Counted from the stretch's first letter, positions 1-7,501 are shown. The stretch: DNA of 9,540 nucleotides from Candidatus Delongbacteria bacterium (GCA_028702975.1 JAQVNT010000046.1:1-9540); one strand, 5' to 3'. Made by a program: numbers and translations. Notes: a model not told the origin generated them from the letters alone.

Positions 1-826
1 CAATTCCTCCGAACGGATCTGATATTTTTTTAAGTTCCTGAAGAACAATACCGCTTTTCTTACAGAAGGCAACAGCTTTCATCTCTTTCTGATCCCAGCT
101 TGATACGCATAATACGGTACCGCCCATCTTGCTGTAAAGTTCGATCGCGTTCTGCGCCACATTCCCGAATCCCTGAAAACTGGCTGTTGTGTTTCCCGGT
201 TTGATGTTCAATTCCTTCAAAGCTTCTCTTATACAGAGCATAACACCATAACCTGTAGATTCGATCTTACCGAGAGATCCGCCCATCCCGACAGGTTTAC
301 CTGTGATAAAACCCGGATTTCTTGAACCTGTAATGGTCTCGTACTCGTCGAGCATCCATAACATGTGGCGGGCGTTCGTCATAAGTTCAGGTGCAGGCAC
401 ATCGATATTGGCTCCGATATTCTTAAAATTCTGCCTTACCCATCCTCTGCAGATTTGTTCCTGCTCATTCAGAGAAAGATCGTGCGGATCGCAGACAACT
501 CCTCCTTTTCCGCCCCCGAGCGGAATGTCCGCAACAGCAGTTTTCCAGCTCATCAGCATCGACAAAGCTCTCATAGTGTCGACTGTCTCGTGAGGATGGA
601 ACCTTATTCCGCCTTTTGCCGGACCTCTGGCATCATTGTGCATGATCCTGAAGCCCTTAAATATCCTTTTTGTGCCGTCGTCCATCCTTACAGGGATACT
701 GAAGTGATATTCCTTCATGGGCGTACGCAGAAGATCTCTCGCGGCTCTGTCAAGCCCGAGAATGTCAGCAGCTTTATCGAACTGTTCCTGTGCTATTTTG
801 TACGGATTGTATGAATTCTCGAACAT
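1..826 (-). CDS. gdhA: Glu/Leu/Phe/Val dehydrogenase (glutamate dehydrogenase-like), 3' end cut by window edge
   Basis: NAD(P)-dependent oxidative deamination of glutamate to 2-oxoglutarate is the likely reaction; it would be cytoplasmic. The ATG is at 826-824, preceded by GGGAG (836-832) at 5 nt; 275 complete codons are visible and the C-terminus lies outside. Residues 68-78 read GPAKGGIRFHP, and PLGGGKGGV follows at 102-110. K71, K95 and K107 keep the spacing of the three active-site lysines of Clostridium symbiosum GDH (K89, K113, K125). The Rossmann nucleotide-binding motif QGFGNVA comes after GSLGKIESTGYG. The residue aligned with catalytic Asp165 is Glu147, in DVPAPELMTNARHM (codon 388-386). 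Known family members normally have Asp there. Leucine or another amino acid as substrate cannot be excluded, so the gene symbol is tentative. The gene is divergent from the lipoprotein gene and functionally separate from the rest of the window. Confidence 0.9.
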   Translation of the reverse strand, partial: MFENSYNPYKIAQEQFDKAADILGLDRAARDLLRTPMKEYHFSIPVRMDDGTKRIFKGFRIMHNDARGPAKGGIRFHPHETVDTMRALSMLMSWKTAVADIPLGGGKGGVVCDPHDLSLNEQEQICRGWVRQNFKNIGANIDVPAPELMTNARHMLWMLDEYETITGSRNPGFITGKPVGMGGSLGKIESTGYGVMLCIREALKELNIKPGNTTASFQGFGNVAQNAIELYSKMGGTVLCVSSWDQKEMKAVAFCKKSGIVLQELKKISDPFGGI

Positions 827-864
827 CTTTTCTCCCGTTAATAATTACGGCTCTCAGTTCGTAT

Positions 865-894
865 AATATAACATATCTGAAATAGTAAATCCAA
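865..894 (-). promoter_or_regulatory. Candidate sigma70-type promoter for the dehydrogenase gene
   Basis: On the minus strand TTGGAT (894-889) is separated by 18 nt from TATATT (870-865), about 40 nt upstream of the ATG at 826. The match is reasonable but the region is AT-rich, so a chance match is possible. A Bacteroidetes-type promoter was not evident. Confidence 0.4.
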
Positions 895-959
895 ATCTTT
901 TGTTTGAAATTATTCCGTGTCGTTATTCGCGTCGACGCTATAAATTTAAATTAAATATC

Positions 960-988
960 TTGACTTAGAACTCATCATTCCCTATATT
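960..988 (+). promoter_or_regulatory. Candidate sigma70-type promoter for the lipoprotein/LysM pair
   Basis: TTGACT (960-965), a 17-nt spacer, and TATATT (983-988) match the -35/-10 consensus well. Transcription would start near 995 and give a leader of about 90 nt before the ATG at 1087. The terminator at 2116-2146 would end this two-gene transcript. Confidence 0.6.
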
Positions 989-1077
989 TATGCTTTTAAA
1001 AGAAGCGGCACCAAAATTACAGGATATTAAGTTTGGAATACGCATTACATAAGGATAAAAAAATGAATAAATCTATT

Positions 1078-1082
1078 GGAGG
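1078..1082 (+). promoter_or_regulatory. Ribosome binding site that favours the start at 1087
   Basis: GGAGG lies 4 nt before ATG 1087, slightly close but the strongest Shine-Dalgarno in the leader. An in-frame ATG at 1063 follows a weaker AAGGA (1051-1055). A TTG at 1033 also extends the frame, but it would give a charged N-terminal extension unlike a lipoprotein signal. Confidence 0.6.
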
Positions 1083-1086
1083 TTCA

Positions 1087-1341
1087 ATGTCAAAATCAAT
1101 CCGGACAATGATATTGTCAATGGTAGTCCTCTCTTTTCTTTTCGCCGGCTGTACAAGATACGCTAACGAAGACGAATTGAAGACTCTGGAAGACACTCAG
1201 ACGGCAGTAAAAAAAGCAGAAACTAAACTTGCCGACCTGACAAAAGAGAGAAGAAATCTCGAGACTAAACTTGCCGATCTTCAGACTGAACTGAAGAAAG
1301 CCGAGGAAGAAAAAGCAGCTGTTGAAAGCAGACTAAAATAA
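1087..1341 (+). CDS. Small coiled-coil outer-membrane lipoprotein, Braun (Lpp)-like architecture
   Basis: An 84-residue protein from the start at 1087. Residues 1-21 form a lipoprotein signal: a basic N-terminus (K3, R6), a hydrophobic core, and the lipobox LFAG followed by Cys22. Cleavage would leave a 63-residue mature lipoprotein that is almost entirely charged heptads, including ETKLADL twice, exactly 14 residues apart. It ends in Lys (…SRLK). This resembles E. coli Lpp (58 mature residues, trimeric coiled coil, C-terminal Lys joined to peptidoglycan), but no sequence homology to Lpp is claimed and covalent attachment is inference. It sits 20 nt upstream of the LysM gene on the same transcript, which supports a role linking or organising the envelope. 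An alternative start at 1063 adds eight residues and keeps the same lipobox. It could also be a simple structural lipoprotein of unknown role. Confidence 0.8.
   Translation: MSKSIRTMILSMVVLSFLFAGCTRYANEDELKTLEDTQTAVKKAETKLADLTKERRNLETKLADLQTELKKAEEEKAAVESRLK
1219..1280 (+). repeat. Internal 42-nt-spaced direct repeat encoding two identical heptads
   Basis: Positions 1219-1238 and 1261-1280 match at 18 of 20 bases, offset by 42 nt (14 codons, two heptads). Both encode ETKLADL. This fits coiled-coil growth by duplication of two heptads within the gene. Confidence 0.8.
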
Positions 1342-1361
1342 CAAATTAAGGAAGACTGACT

Positions 1362-2057
1362 ATGAAAAATACGATTATCACACTTCTGGTCTTGGCTTTT
1401 TTTAGCTTAGGTTTTTCTCAGGATAAGGTTAATTACGAAGAGGAATACATGCCGAAGCTTCAGAAAGCTCAGGAAGATATTGCAAGACTTGAATCGGAAA
1501 TGGCAGCAGCTAATTCACAGATAACTGGTACCAACGACCAGATAACTGAAACACAGACAAAGATCGATCAGACCTGGGAAGAAATTTACCAGATGGTCGG
1601 ATCGGACAAAGCGGGAGTCGATCAGTTCGGAAAAGATATTGACGCGCTTGACAGCAAAGTAAGATCATTCGGAGCATTACCGGCAGAAGAACTTTATAAA
1701 AGAAGGGCTGAACTTGATCAGTTTGAAGCTGAACTGAACACTTTCAGAGCAAACAACATTTCTGCACTTACCGAATATCTGAACAAGTTAGAGAAGATCG
1801 ACCAGAGAATAAAGTCCATCAGAAGCTCTATCGTCGTGCCTTATGTTACATCTTATGTCGTTAAGAAAGGCGACAGCCTGTGGAAGATCTCGGGTAAAAA
1901 AGATATCTATGACGATCCTTTTAAATGGACTGACATTTACAAAGCTAATAAAGAAACTATAAGTTCATGGCAGAGTAAATATAATGCAGTTCTGAAAGAA
2001 GGACAGAAAGAAGCCGACCTTATCTATCCTGAGCAGGAATTCACAATTCCCAGGTAA
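1362..2057 (+). CDS. Secreted coiled-coil protein with C-terminal LysM domain
   Basis: A 231-residue protein with a Sec signal peptide (K2, hydrophobic core, probable SPase I site after Gly17-Phe-Ser19). It is therefore periplasmic or outer-membrane-associated. Residues about 25-155 are rich in Glu, Gln, Ala, Ser, Asp and Lys and are predicted coiled coil, probably in two helices separated near residue 80. Residues 165-231 form a LysM peptidoglycan-binding domain: YVVKKGDSLWKISG, DPFKW and IYKANK, closing with DLIYPEQEFTIPR. Between ANK and DLIYP there are about 17 more residues than in the usual form, where DLIYP follows closely. No enzymatic domain is seen. A good AAGGA (1348-1352) precedes ATG 1362 by 9 nt. 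It lies 20 nt after the lipoprotein gene, so the two are probably co-transcribed. Binding to cell-wall glycan is family knowledge; the precise role is unknown. Confidence 0.85.
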   Translation: MKNTIITLLVLAFFSLGFSQDKVNYEEEYMPKLQKAQEDIARLESEMAAANSQITGTNDQITETQTKIDQTWEEIYQMVGSDKAGVDQFGKDIDALDSKVRSFGALPAEELYKRRAELDQFEAELNTFRANNISALTEYLNKLEKIDQRIKSIRSSIVVPYVTSYVVKKGDSLWKISGKKDIYDDPFKWTDIYKANKETISSWQSKYNAVLKEGQKEADLIYPEQEFTIPR

Positions 2058-2115
2058 AAATAAGAACCATTAAAGGTGATAACCTCAGATATGAAATGAA
2101 TATCTCATGTTAATT

Positions 2116-2146
2116 AGGCGCGTAGAAAGATATGCGCCTTTTTTTT
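2116..2146 (+). terminator. Strong rho-independent terminator after the LysM gene
   Basis: AGGCGCGTA (2116-2124) pairs with TATGCGCCT (2131-2139), a 9-bp stem with one G-U pair and a 6-nt loop GAAAGA. An uninterrupted run of T follows to 2146. It ends the lipoprotein/LysM transcript but lies only 24 nt before the next start codon. Confidence 0.9.
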
Positions 2147-2161
2147 CAGGGAATCTGAAAA
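2143..2161 (+). other. Inverted repeat overlapping the terminator T-tract and next gene's Shine-Dalgarno
   Basis: TTTTCAG (2143-2149) and CTGAAAA (2155-2161) are perfect 7-nt complements around a 5-nt loop. The left arm uses the terminator's T-run. The right arm ends at the first base of AGGG (2161-2164), the probable ribosome binding site for ATG 2170. In RNA this hairpin would reduce access to that site. It is A/U-rich and weak, so function is uncertain. Confidence 0.4.
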
Positions 2162-2169
2162 GGGCTTAA

Positions 2170-4512
2170 ATGACAAAGCGTAATAAAGCTGCACTAATAT
2201 ACATGACATTCTTTCTGATCCTCTCAGTAGCACTTACCGTCTATATGATGCCGAGAGAAAGGACAAGTGAATTTCTTGATTACAGGGAAGGTGTTCTTGC
2301 TCCTGAAAAAATAATAGCCCCTTTTGATTTTGAGATCTTGAGAACGGAAGAAGAACTAAACGATCTGAGAAACAAGCTAAAATCGACCATCGTTCCTGTA
2401 TTCATTCTCGAAGACACCCTGAATATTTACCTCTACAGGCAGTACCAGGATTTCGGCTCAGATTACGATGAACTTATATCAATGCAGGATAATGTAACTG
2501 CTCTTTACGAGAAAACAGTATTTTTCGAAGCGAAAAAGGATTCCATATCCCTGATCGACCCGCAGTCATTTCAGAAGCAGAAAAACGCTGCAGACTCAGT
2601 ATATCAGATAATCCGAAAAAATTTTCAAAGAGAAAAATTCGTTTTCAACCAAAACTATTCCGTCGATTTTGACGGATTGTCCAAATTGGATCTGCTTAGC
2701 GATGTCAGCTTAAGAAAGAGGATCGGCTATTACCTTAGAAGGGTAACTCAGGAAAAGATCCTCAACACTCCCAAAAACAGTATCTTCAACCGGCATCTCG
2801 GAAAATTTCTGATGAAGGAAAAAACAGAAGATGATCTGAAAGAGTACTTTATAAATGACTTCGACGATATTACCGCTAAGGAAGAAAAGGATATCAATTT
2901 CCTCTCATCGATTTATGACGATCTCGATAATGATTCGATCGCTTACTGGAAAACAATTCTTGCAAATTTTTCCAGGCCTTCACTTATTTTCAGCAAAGAG
3001 ATAACGGACTCTCTCATCCTTAAATACCAGAACGAAGTCCCGCTCGCTGACGGACTTGTCAAAAAAGGAGACGAGATAATACTGAAGAATATGGTCGTCA
3101 CGAAGACCCATCTCAAGAAACTCCGTTCCCTTGAGCTGAAACAGAAAGAGATCTCACTAAGAGACCGGAACTCTCTTTTTACCAGGATAAACTTTAAGGA
3201 CCTTGCAGGTAAAGTAATAATCTCTTCTCTGTTTTATCTGATCCTTGTTCTGATGGTATATTTCAACAGAAAGAAATATCTATACAATTTTAAATCCGTA
3301 ACACAGCTGTTTCTTCTGATCATAATACAGTTGATCTTAGTGTATTATTCAAGAAAGTACATAGAAGATTTCTCACCTTACCTTGTCACAATGTCCGTTA
3401 CATCAGTTCTGGTTGCAGTATTCTTTGATATGCGCGTAGCTTTCGCAACGACCGTGATCTGTTCGGTATTGACCTCGCTCATAATCGGAAGTAATTTTAT
3501 GTATATCTTTGTTCCCATGTTCTCGGGACTTTTCACTATGTACGCAGTGAATAAAATAAGAGATATCTTTCAGTTCATTTATAAAACGCTCCTTTTTTCT
3601 CTGTTCGGACTGATCATTCCCGGGGTGGGATTTTACCTTATGTATAATTCATCCTTCGACGAACTGGTCCTTATACTCACTCACAGCGCGATAAACTCAG
3701 CAGTATCACCGCTTCTCGCACTGACTTTTCTGACTATAATCGAAAGGACATTCAAGACCCCGACCGATGTTACACTTCTGCAGTTGTCCGACATGTCTAA
3801 TCCTCTACTGAAAAAACTTCAGATAGAAGCGCCGGGAACATACCATCACAGCATTACCGTAGGCAACCTTGCCGAAGCCGCTGCCGAAGCTATTTCGGCG
3901 AATTCGCTGCTGGCCCGGGTGGGATCTTATTATCACGATATCGGGAAGATCAAGAAAGCTGAATATTTTATAGAAAATCAACAGAATATGCCTAACAAAC
4001 ACGACAAAATGCTCCCCAGTATGAGCGCATTCGTACTTTCGGCACATGTAAAAGAAGGCATAAAAATGGCCTATGAGAACAAACTGCCCGAAGTTATTAT
4101 TGATTTTATAAGAAGTCACCACGGCATATCAAGAATGGAATTTTTCTACAACAAGGCAGTCAACATGTCAAAAGGCACCGACGAAAAGGTAAACGAGTCT
4201 GTTTACAGATATCCCGGCCCGAAACCGCATACGAAAGAAACCGCCATTGTAATGCTGTCAGATATAATCGAGGCTAAGTGCAGGACAGAATCCGGCGCGA
4301 ATGTTGACAGATTCAGACAGATCATTAACGAGATAATAATGGACAGACTTCAGTCCGGCGAACTTGACGAGTGCGACATTAAGCTTAACGACCTAAGCAA
4401 AATAAGAGAGGCTATGCTGCCTGTTATTACAGGTATGTATCACCAGAGAATAAAATATCCTGAAAAGATCAAACCCGAAGAAACCGACGGTAATTTAAAT
4501 GAAAAAAAATAA
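2170..4512 (+). CDS. pgpH: 7TM-HD family phosphodiesterase, PgpH-like (c-di-AMP hydrolase)
   Basis: A 780-residue inner-membrane protein with the complete PgpH/YqfF layout. There is one N-terminal membrane helix (about 7-27) and a long extracytoplasmic 7TMR-HDED region (about 28-345). Several membrane helices span about 348-527, and a cytoplasmic HD hydrolase domain covers about 550-760. Metal and catalytic residues are visible: H559/H560 in GTYHHS, H589-D590 in YYHDIGK, H626, H650/H651 in RSHHG, and D698 in MLSDIIEA. In Listeria and other bacteria this family hydrolyses the second messenger c-di-AMP to pApA. The substrate here is inferred from family. The ATG at 2170 has AGGG 5 nt upstream, and the gene follows a terminator by 24 nt. 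Its last 14 nt overlap ybeY. Adjacency to ybeY is the known phoH-yqfF-ybeY arrangement, but phoH is not directly upstream here. Confidence 0.92.
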   Translation: MTKRNKAALIYMTFFLILSVALTVYMMPRERTSEFLDYREGVLAPEKIIAPFDFEILRTEEELNDLRNKLKSTIVPVFILEDTLNIYLYRQYQDFGSDYDELISMQDNVTALYEKTVFFEAKKDSISLIDPQSFQKQKNAADSVYQIIRKNFQREKFVFNQNYSVDFDGLSKLDLLSDVSLRKRIGYYLRRVTQEKILNTPKNSIFNRHLGKFLMKEKTEDDLKEYFINDFDDITAKEEKDINFLSSIYDDLDNDSIAYWKTILANFSRPSLIFSKEITDSLILKYQNEVPLADGLVKKGDEIILKNMVVTKTHLKKLRSLELKQKEISLRDRNSLFTRINFKDLAGKVIISSLFYLILVLMVYFNRKKYLYNFKSVTQLFLLIIIQLILVYYSRKYIEDFSPYLVTMSVTSVLVAVFFDMRVAFATTVICSVLTSLIIGSNFMYIFVPMFSGLFTMYAVNKIRDIFQFIYKTLLFSLFGLIIPGVGFYLMYNSSFDELVLILTHSAINSAVSPLLALTFLTIIERTFKTPTDVTLLQLSDMSNPLLKKLQIEAPGTYHHSITVGNLAEAAAEAISANSLLARVGSYYHDIGKIKKAEYFIENQQNMPNKHDKMLPSMSAFVLSAHVKEGIKMAYENKLPEVIIDFIRSHHGISRMEFFYNKAVNMSKGTDEKVNESVYRYPGPKPHTKETAIVMLSDIIEAKCRTESGANVDRFRQIINEIIMDRLQSGELDECDIKLNDLSKIREAMLPVITGMYHQRIKYPEKIKPEETDGNLNEKK

Positions 4513-4963
4513 TGTAAGCGCTGATAATTTCACCAGTTCAAAGATCAGCCTTAAATCAGTTATTAATTCAGTTGAATTCTTTGCGAAAATGAATAAATCT
4601 GAATTAAGATCTATAAATATCTCATTCGTAAGAGACGAAGAGATGACCCGGATCAATGAAAAATATCTTTCTCACGAGGGAAGTACTGATGTGATAACTT
4701 TCGATTACTCTGATGAACCTTTAAAAAGCTTGGACGGAGAACTTATAATTTGTACTGATGAGGCTAAGAGACATTCAAAAACATACGGTGTGCTCTTAAC
4801 AGAAGAACTCTACCGTCTTATTTTTCACGGGCTTCTTCATCTGACCGGATATGATGATACGGACACTCGGAAGAGCAAACTGATGAGATCAAAAGAAGAT
4901 GAAATATTAACACTTTGGAAACAATATAATTTTGGTAAGTCAAATAATTTTGGAGCAAATTAA
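4499..4963 (+). CDS. ybeY: Endoribonuclease YbeY (rRNA maturation factor)
   Basis: A 154-residue protein of normal length for YbeY, the metal-dependent endoribonuclease used in 16S rRNA 3'-end maturation and ribosome quality control. Visible motifs are STDVITFDY (about 58-66), DGELIIC (about 76-82), and the zinc-binding HGLLHLTGYDD at 110-120. His110 and His114 are present. The third ligand, His in E. coli (HGxLHLxGYDH), is Asp120 here. From memory, Bacteroidetes YbeY proteins also carry Asp at this position (GYKD), so this probably reflects lineage rather than loss of function. The ATG at 4499 lies inside the end of the pgpH-like gene (14-nt overlap) with no strong Shine-Dalgarno, suggesting translational coupling. 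The stop codon overlaps the next ATG by one base (TAATG). Confidence 0.93.
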   Translation: MKKNNVSADNFTSSKISLKSVINSVEFFAKMNKSELRSINISFVRDEEMTRINEKYLSHEGSTDVITFDYSDEPLKSLDGELIICTDEAKRHSKTYGVLLTEELYRLIFHGLLHLTGYDDTDTRKSKLMRSKEDEILTLWKQYNFGKSNNFGAN

Positions 4964-6255
4964 TGGAGCCCCCCAGTTACTACCCTGTATTTTTACAGGT
5001 CGCAGGTTTTTTAATCCTGCTTTGCGCAAGCATGCTTTTCTCCGCTGCTGAAACTGCGTTCGTAAGTCTTTCAGCAAGCGAGATCTCGGAGCTAAAGAAA
5101 GGGAGGCACCGGAAGATAGCGACGCTGGTATCTGAAAAGTCAGAATCTCTGCTGGTTTCACTACTTCTGGGAAACAACCTGGCAAATGTGAGCGTGGCAA
5201 CGATCGCAGCTCTTTTTACAAAAAAACTTTTTGAAGGATCCGGAATGGAAACGCTCGGTATCCTGACAAATGTTATCGTGATCGGGCTCATTATCCTGCT
5301 GACAGGAGAGATAATCCCCAAATCATTCGCTATCAGGAACAGAACAGCTTTTGTGACCCGTTTCTCAGGCCTCATTCTTTTCTTCTACTACATTATGTAC
5401 CCGCTTTCATTCGCCATCGAAAAGATAGTCTGGGTGTTCGTCGGCAACCTGAAGCATATCGACGGGATCTCGGAATACACCAGAAGGGACATCGAGAACC
5501 TGATGGAAGTAGGGGGTGATGACGGAGTTCTTGAAGAAGACGAAAAGAATATGATAAATTCGATCTTCGAATTCAGCGAGAAGACCGCGAAGGAGATCAT
5601 GGTCCCGAGGGTTGATATGATGACGATCCCTGAAGATATTCAAACAAAAGAACTTTTTGCCTTCATAAACGAGAATAATTTCTCAAGGATCCCGGTTTAT
5701 AAAGACAACATCGACAACATTACAGGCATTCTTTACATTAAAGACCTTCTCCATCATATCAAATCACCCGAAGACGATTTTAACATTGAAAAGATCGTCA
5801 GGGAAGTAACATTCATACCGGAATCAAAAGACATTTCGGAACTTCTGAAAATGTTCCAGAGGGAAAAAACGCACATAGCCATCGTAGTTGATGAGTACGG
5901 CGGAACTTCAGGTATGATAACGCTTGAGGACATCATAGAGGAGATCGTAGGTGAAATACAGGACGAATTTGACGAAGAAGAAAGACTGTACAGAAAAATC
6001 ACCGATGATTCTTATGAATTCGATGCAAAGATCCCGATCGATGAACTGAATGAAATTCTTGGCATGAGTCTGCCCGAGGACGATGATTATGAAAGTCTCG
6101 GCGGATACTTGTACGATCTGTTCGGCGAAGTGCCCGAAACAGGTGATAAAAAAACAGCTTCCGGCTATACTTACACTATTCTTTCTCTGCAGAAACAGAG
6201 GATAGGATGGGTTAAAATTGAACGAAATAAGGAATCTCAAGAGGAGAACAAATGA
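4963..6255 (+). CDS. CNNM/CorC-family membrane protein (DUF21-CBS pair-CorC_HlyC), 'hemolysin-like'
   Basis: A 430-residue inner-membrane protein with the three-domain CNNM/CorC architecture. The DUF21/CNNM membrane domain spans about 10-190, with FSAAETAFVSLS early and GEIIPKSFAIRN near 108-119. A cytoplasmic CBS pair follows: the first CBS starts near M213 (MVPRVDMM, then FSRIPVYKDNIDNITG), the second contains THIAIVVDEYGGTSGMITLEDI. The CorC_HlyC domain is at about 345-422. Characterised members export Mg2+, in some cases in exchange for Na+, and the CBS pair binds ATP. Bacteroidetes GldE, linked to gliding, shares this architecture, so the paralogue type cannot be fixed. The old name hemolysin is not supported as a function. 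ATG 4963 has GGAG (4952-4955) 7 nt upstream. The gene ends in an ATGA overlap with tig. Confidence 0.92.
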   Translation: MEPPSYYPVFLQVAGFLILLCASMLFSAAETAFVSLSASEISELKKGRHRKIATLVSEKSESLLVSLLLGNNLANVSVATIAALFTKKLFEGSGMETLGILTNVIVIGLIILLTGEIIPKSFAIRNRTAFVTRFSGLILFFYYIMYPLSFAIEKIVWVFVGNLKHIDGISEYTRRDIENLMEVGGDDGVLEEDEKNMINSIFEFSEKTAKEIMVPRVDMMTIPEDIQTKELFAFINENNFSRIPVYKDNIDNITGILYIKDLLHHIKSPEDDFNIEKIVREVTFIPESKDISELLKMFQREKTHIAIVVDEYGGTSGMITLEDIIEEIVGEIQDEFDEEERLYRKITDDSYEFDAKIPIDELNEILGMSLPEDDDYESLGGYLYDLFGEVPETGDKKTASGYTYTILSLQKQRIGWVKIERNKESQEENK

Positions 6256-7490
6256 AAACAGAGTCAAAAATCGAAAACGGATACAAAAAAACAGTAAGCT
6301 TTGAAATTGACGGATCCGAACTTGATAAATACAGAAAAGCAAGTTTCGAGAAATTCAGAAAAACAGCAAAGATAGACGGATTCAGGCCGGGAAAAGTTCC
6401 TGAGAGCATGCTGCGAACAAAATTCGCGACAGGCATTGAGGCTGAAGCAGTTAATGAAGCCGTAAACTCCTCATACAGAGAGTACCTGATCGAAAACAAT
6501 ATTTACCCGCTATCAGAGCCCGTTATTGACAATATCGACAAAAAAGACGACTCGCTTACATTTACGGCCGTTCTGGAAATATTCCCCGAATTCGAACTTA
6601 AAAAATATTCTGACCTTACAGTTGAGCAGAATATTACAAAATTAACTGATAAAGAAGTTGAAGACTCGCTGAACCACCTGCTTGACACTTATTCTTCAGA
6701 AAAAGAGACCGACGAGCCGGTAAAAAAAGGTCATGTCGTGAATATTTCCATCAGATCTTCCGGATCTGACTGGCAGAAACAGACCGTCGAGATCGGAAAA
6801 AATGAGAATGAAAAAATAGATGAGCAGTTCATAGGCATGACAAAAGGCGAAAGCAAGACTGTAAAAGTTGATGAAAAGCCCGAACATGATATAGAGGTAC
6901 GGATCGACAAAGTCAGCGAAAAGATACTTCCCGAACTGAACGACGAATTCGTAAAGCGGTACGATCCGGCGATCGAGGGTGTTGAAGGACTCAGAAAAAA
7001 CGTCAGGAACAGGCTTGAAAAGAACAGGGAACTGAATGAAAGCAGAGAGATATTCGACAAGCTGGCAAAAAAGATAGTTGACGAGCACGATAATTTCGAT
7101 GTTCCGCCCACAATACTTAACCGCTACATTGATGACCTTGTAGAGAACGCCCGTAAGCAGTACGGTAAAGGCATCGACAGAGAAATGATGAAGAACATAT
7201 ACGGTCAGAACGCCGAAGTTTCTCTGAAATGGGAATACATCAGACATAAAATAGTCGAAAATGAAAATATTACAGTAAGCGATGAGGACGTAAAAATCCG
7301 CCTTGAGGAGATCGCAAAAGAAAATTCAGTAGATATTGAAAAGGTGGAGAAATATTATTCTCCCAAAGAAAAGAAACAGATGCTTAAAGACGATCTGCTC
7401 GACAAGAAAATGAGGGATATACTTCTGGCAAAGAACAAAGTCAGTTTTGTTGAACCTTCAAAAGAGCAGAAAGAAGCTGAAAATAAATAA
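6252..7490 (+). CDS. tig: Trigger factor, ribosome-associated chaperone
   Basis: A 412-residue protein, close to the 432 of E. coli trigger factor, which binds ribosomal protein L23 at the exit tunnel and folds nascent chains. The ribosome-binding signature GFRPGKVP sits at residues 43-50, exactly the E. coli position, with Pro instead of Lys at 46. The N-terminal domain continues to about 120. A short FKBP-like PPIase region (about 145-235) has the expected VKKGHVVNISI strand and EFIGM-like segment (EQFIGMTKGE), but it looks reduced. Peptidyl-prolyl isomerase activity is therefore uncertain. The remainder (about 235-400) is the helical substrate-binding domain. ATG 6252 overlaps the CNNM/CorC stop as ATGA, with GAGGAG (6241-6246) 5 nt upstream. 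The order tig-clpP-clpX is widely conserved. Confidence 0.95.
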   Translation: MKTESKIENGYKKTVSFEIDGSELDKYRKASFEKFRKTAKIDGFRPGKVPESMLRTKFATGIEAEAVNEAVNSSYREYLIENNIYPLSEPVIDNIDKKDDSLTFTAVLEIFPEFELKKYSDLTVEQNITKLTDKEVEDSLNHLLDTYSSEKETDEPVKKGHVVNISIRSSGSDWQKQTVEIGKNENEKIDEQFIGMTKGESKTVKVDEKPEHDIEVRIDKVSEKILPELNDEFVKRYDPAIEGVEGLRKNVRNRLEKNRELNESREIFDKLAKKIVDEHDNFDVPPTILNRYIDDLVENARKQYGKGIDREMMKNIYGQNAEVSLKWEYIRHKIVENENITVSDEDVKIRLEEIAKENSVDIEKVEKYYSPKEKKQMLKDDLLDKKMRDILLAKNKVSFVEPSKEQKEAENK

Positions 7491-7501
7491 ACGGAGGTGC
7501 A

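Noticed and set aside
303..814. Two plus-strand open frames of 96 and 149 codons
   Set aside because: They are antisense to the dehydrogenase, whose minus-strand frame has unmistakable family motifs; the plus-strand translations look like nothing known.
929..938. Perfect 10-nt palindrome GCGTCGACGC between the divergent promoters
   Set aside because: Its location suggests an operator, but one 10-nt palindrome in a 260-nt gap is close to chance and no second copy is seen.
993..1002. Palindrome CTTTTAAAAG near the predicted transcription start of the lipoprotein gene
   Set aside because: Low-complexity A/T sequence; such a palindrome is expected by chance.
1033..1086. TTG start giving an 18-residue longer lipoprotein
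   Set aside because: It adds a charged extension before the signal peptide; ATG 1087 with GGAGG gives a normal lipoprotein signal length.
2087..2105. Inverted repeat AGATAT/ATATCT before the terminator
   Set aside because: Six A/T-rich pairs with a 7-nt loop are too weak to support a call; the adjacent GC-rich stem explains termination.
6696..7247. A 183-codon minus-strand open frame inside tig
   Set aside because: The translation is a Phe/Leu/Val-rich shadow of a Lys/Glu-rich coding strand and the plus-strand trigger factor explains the region.
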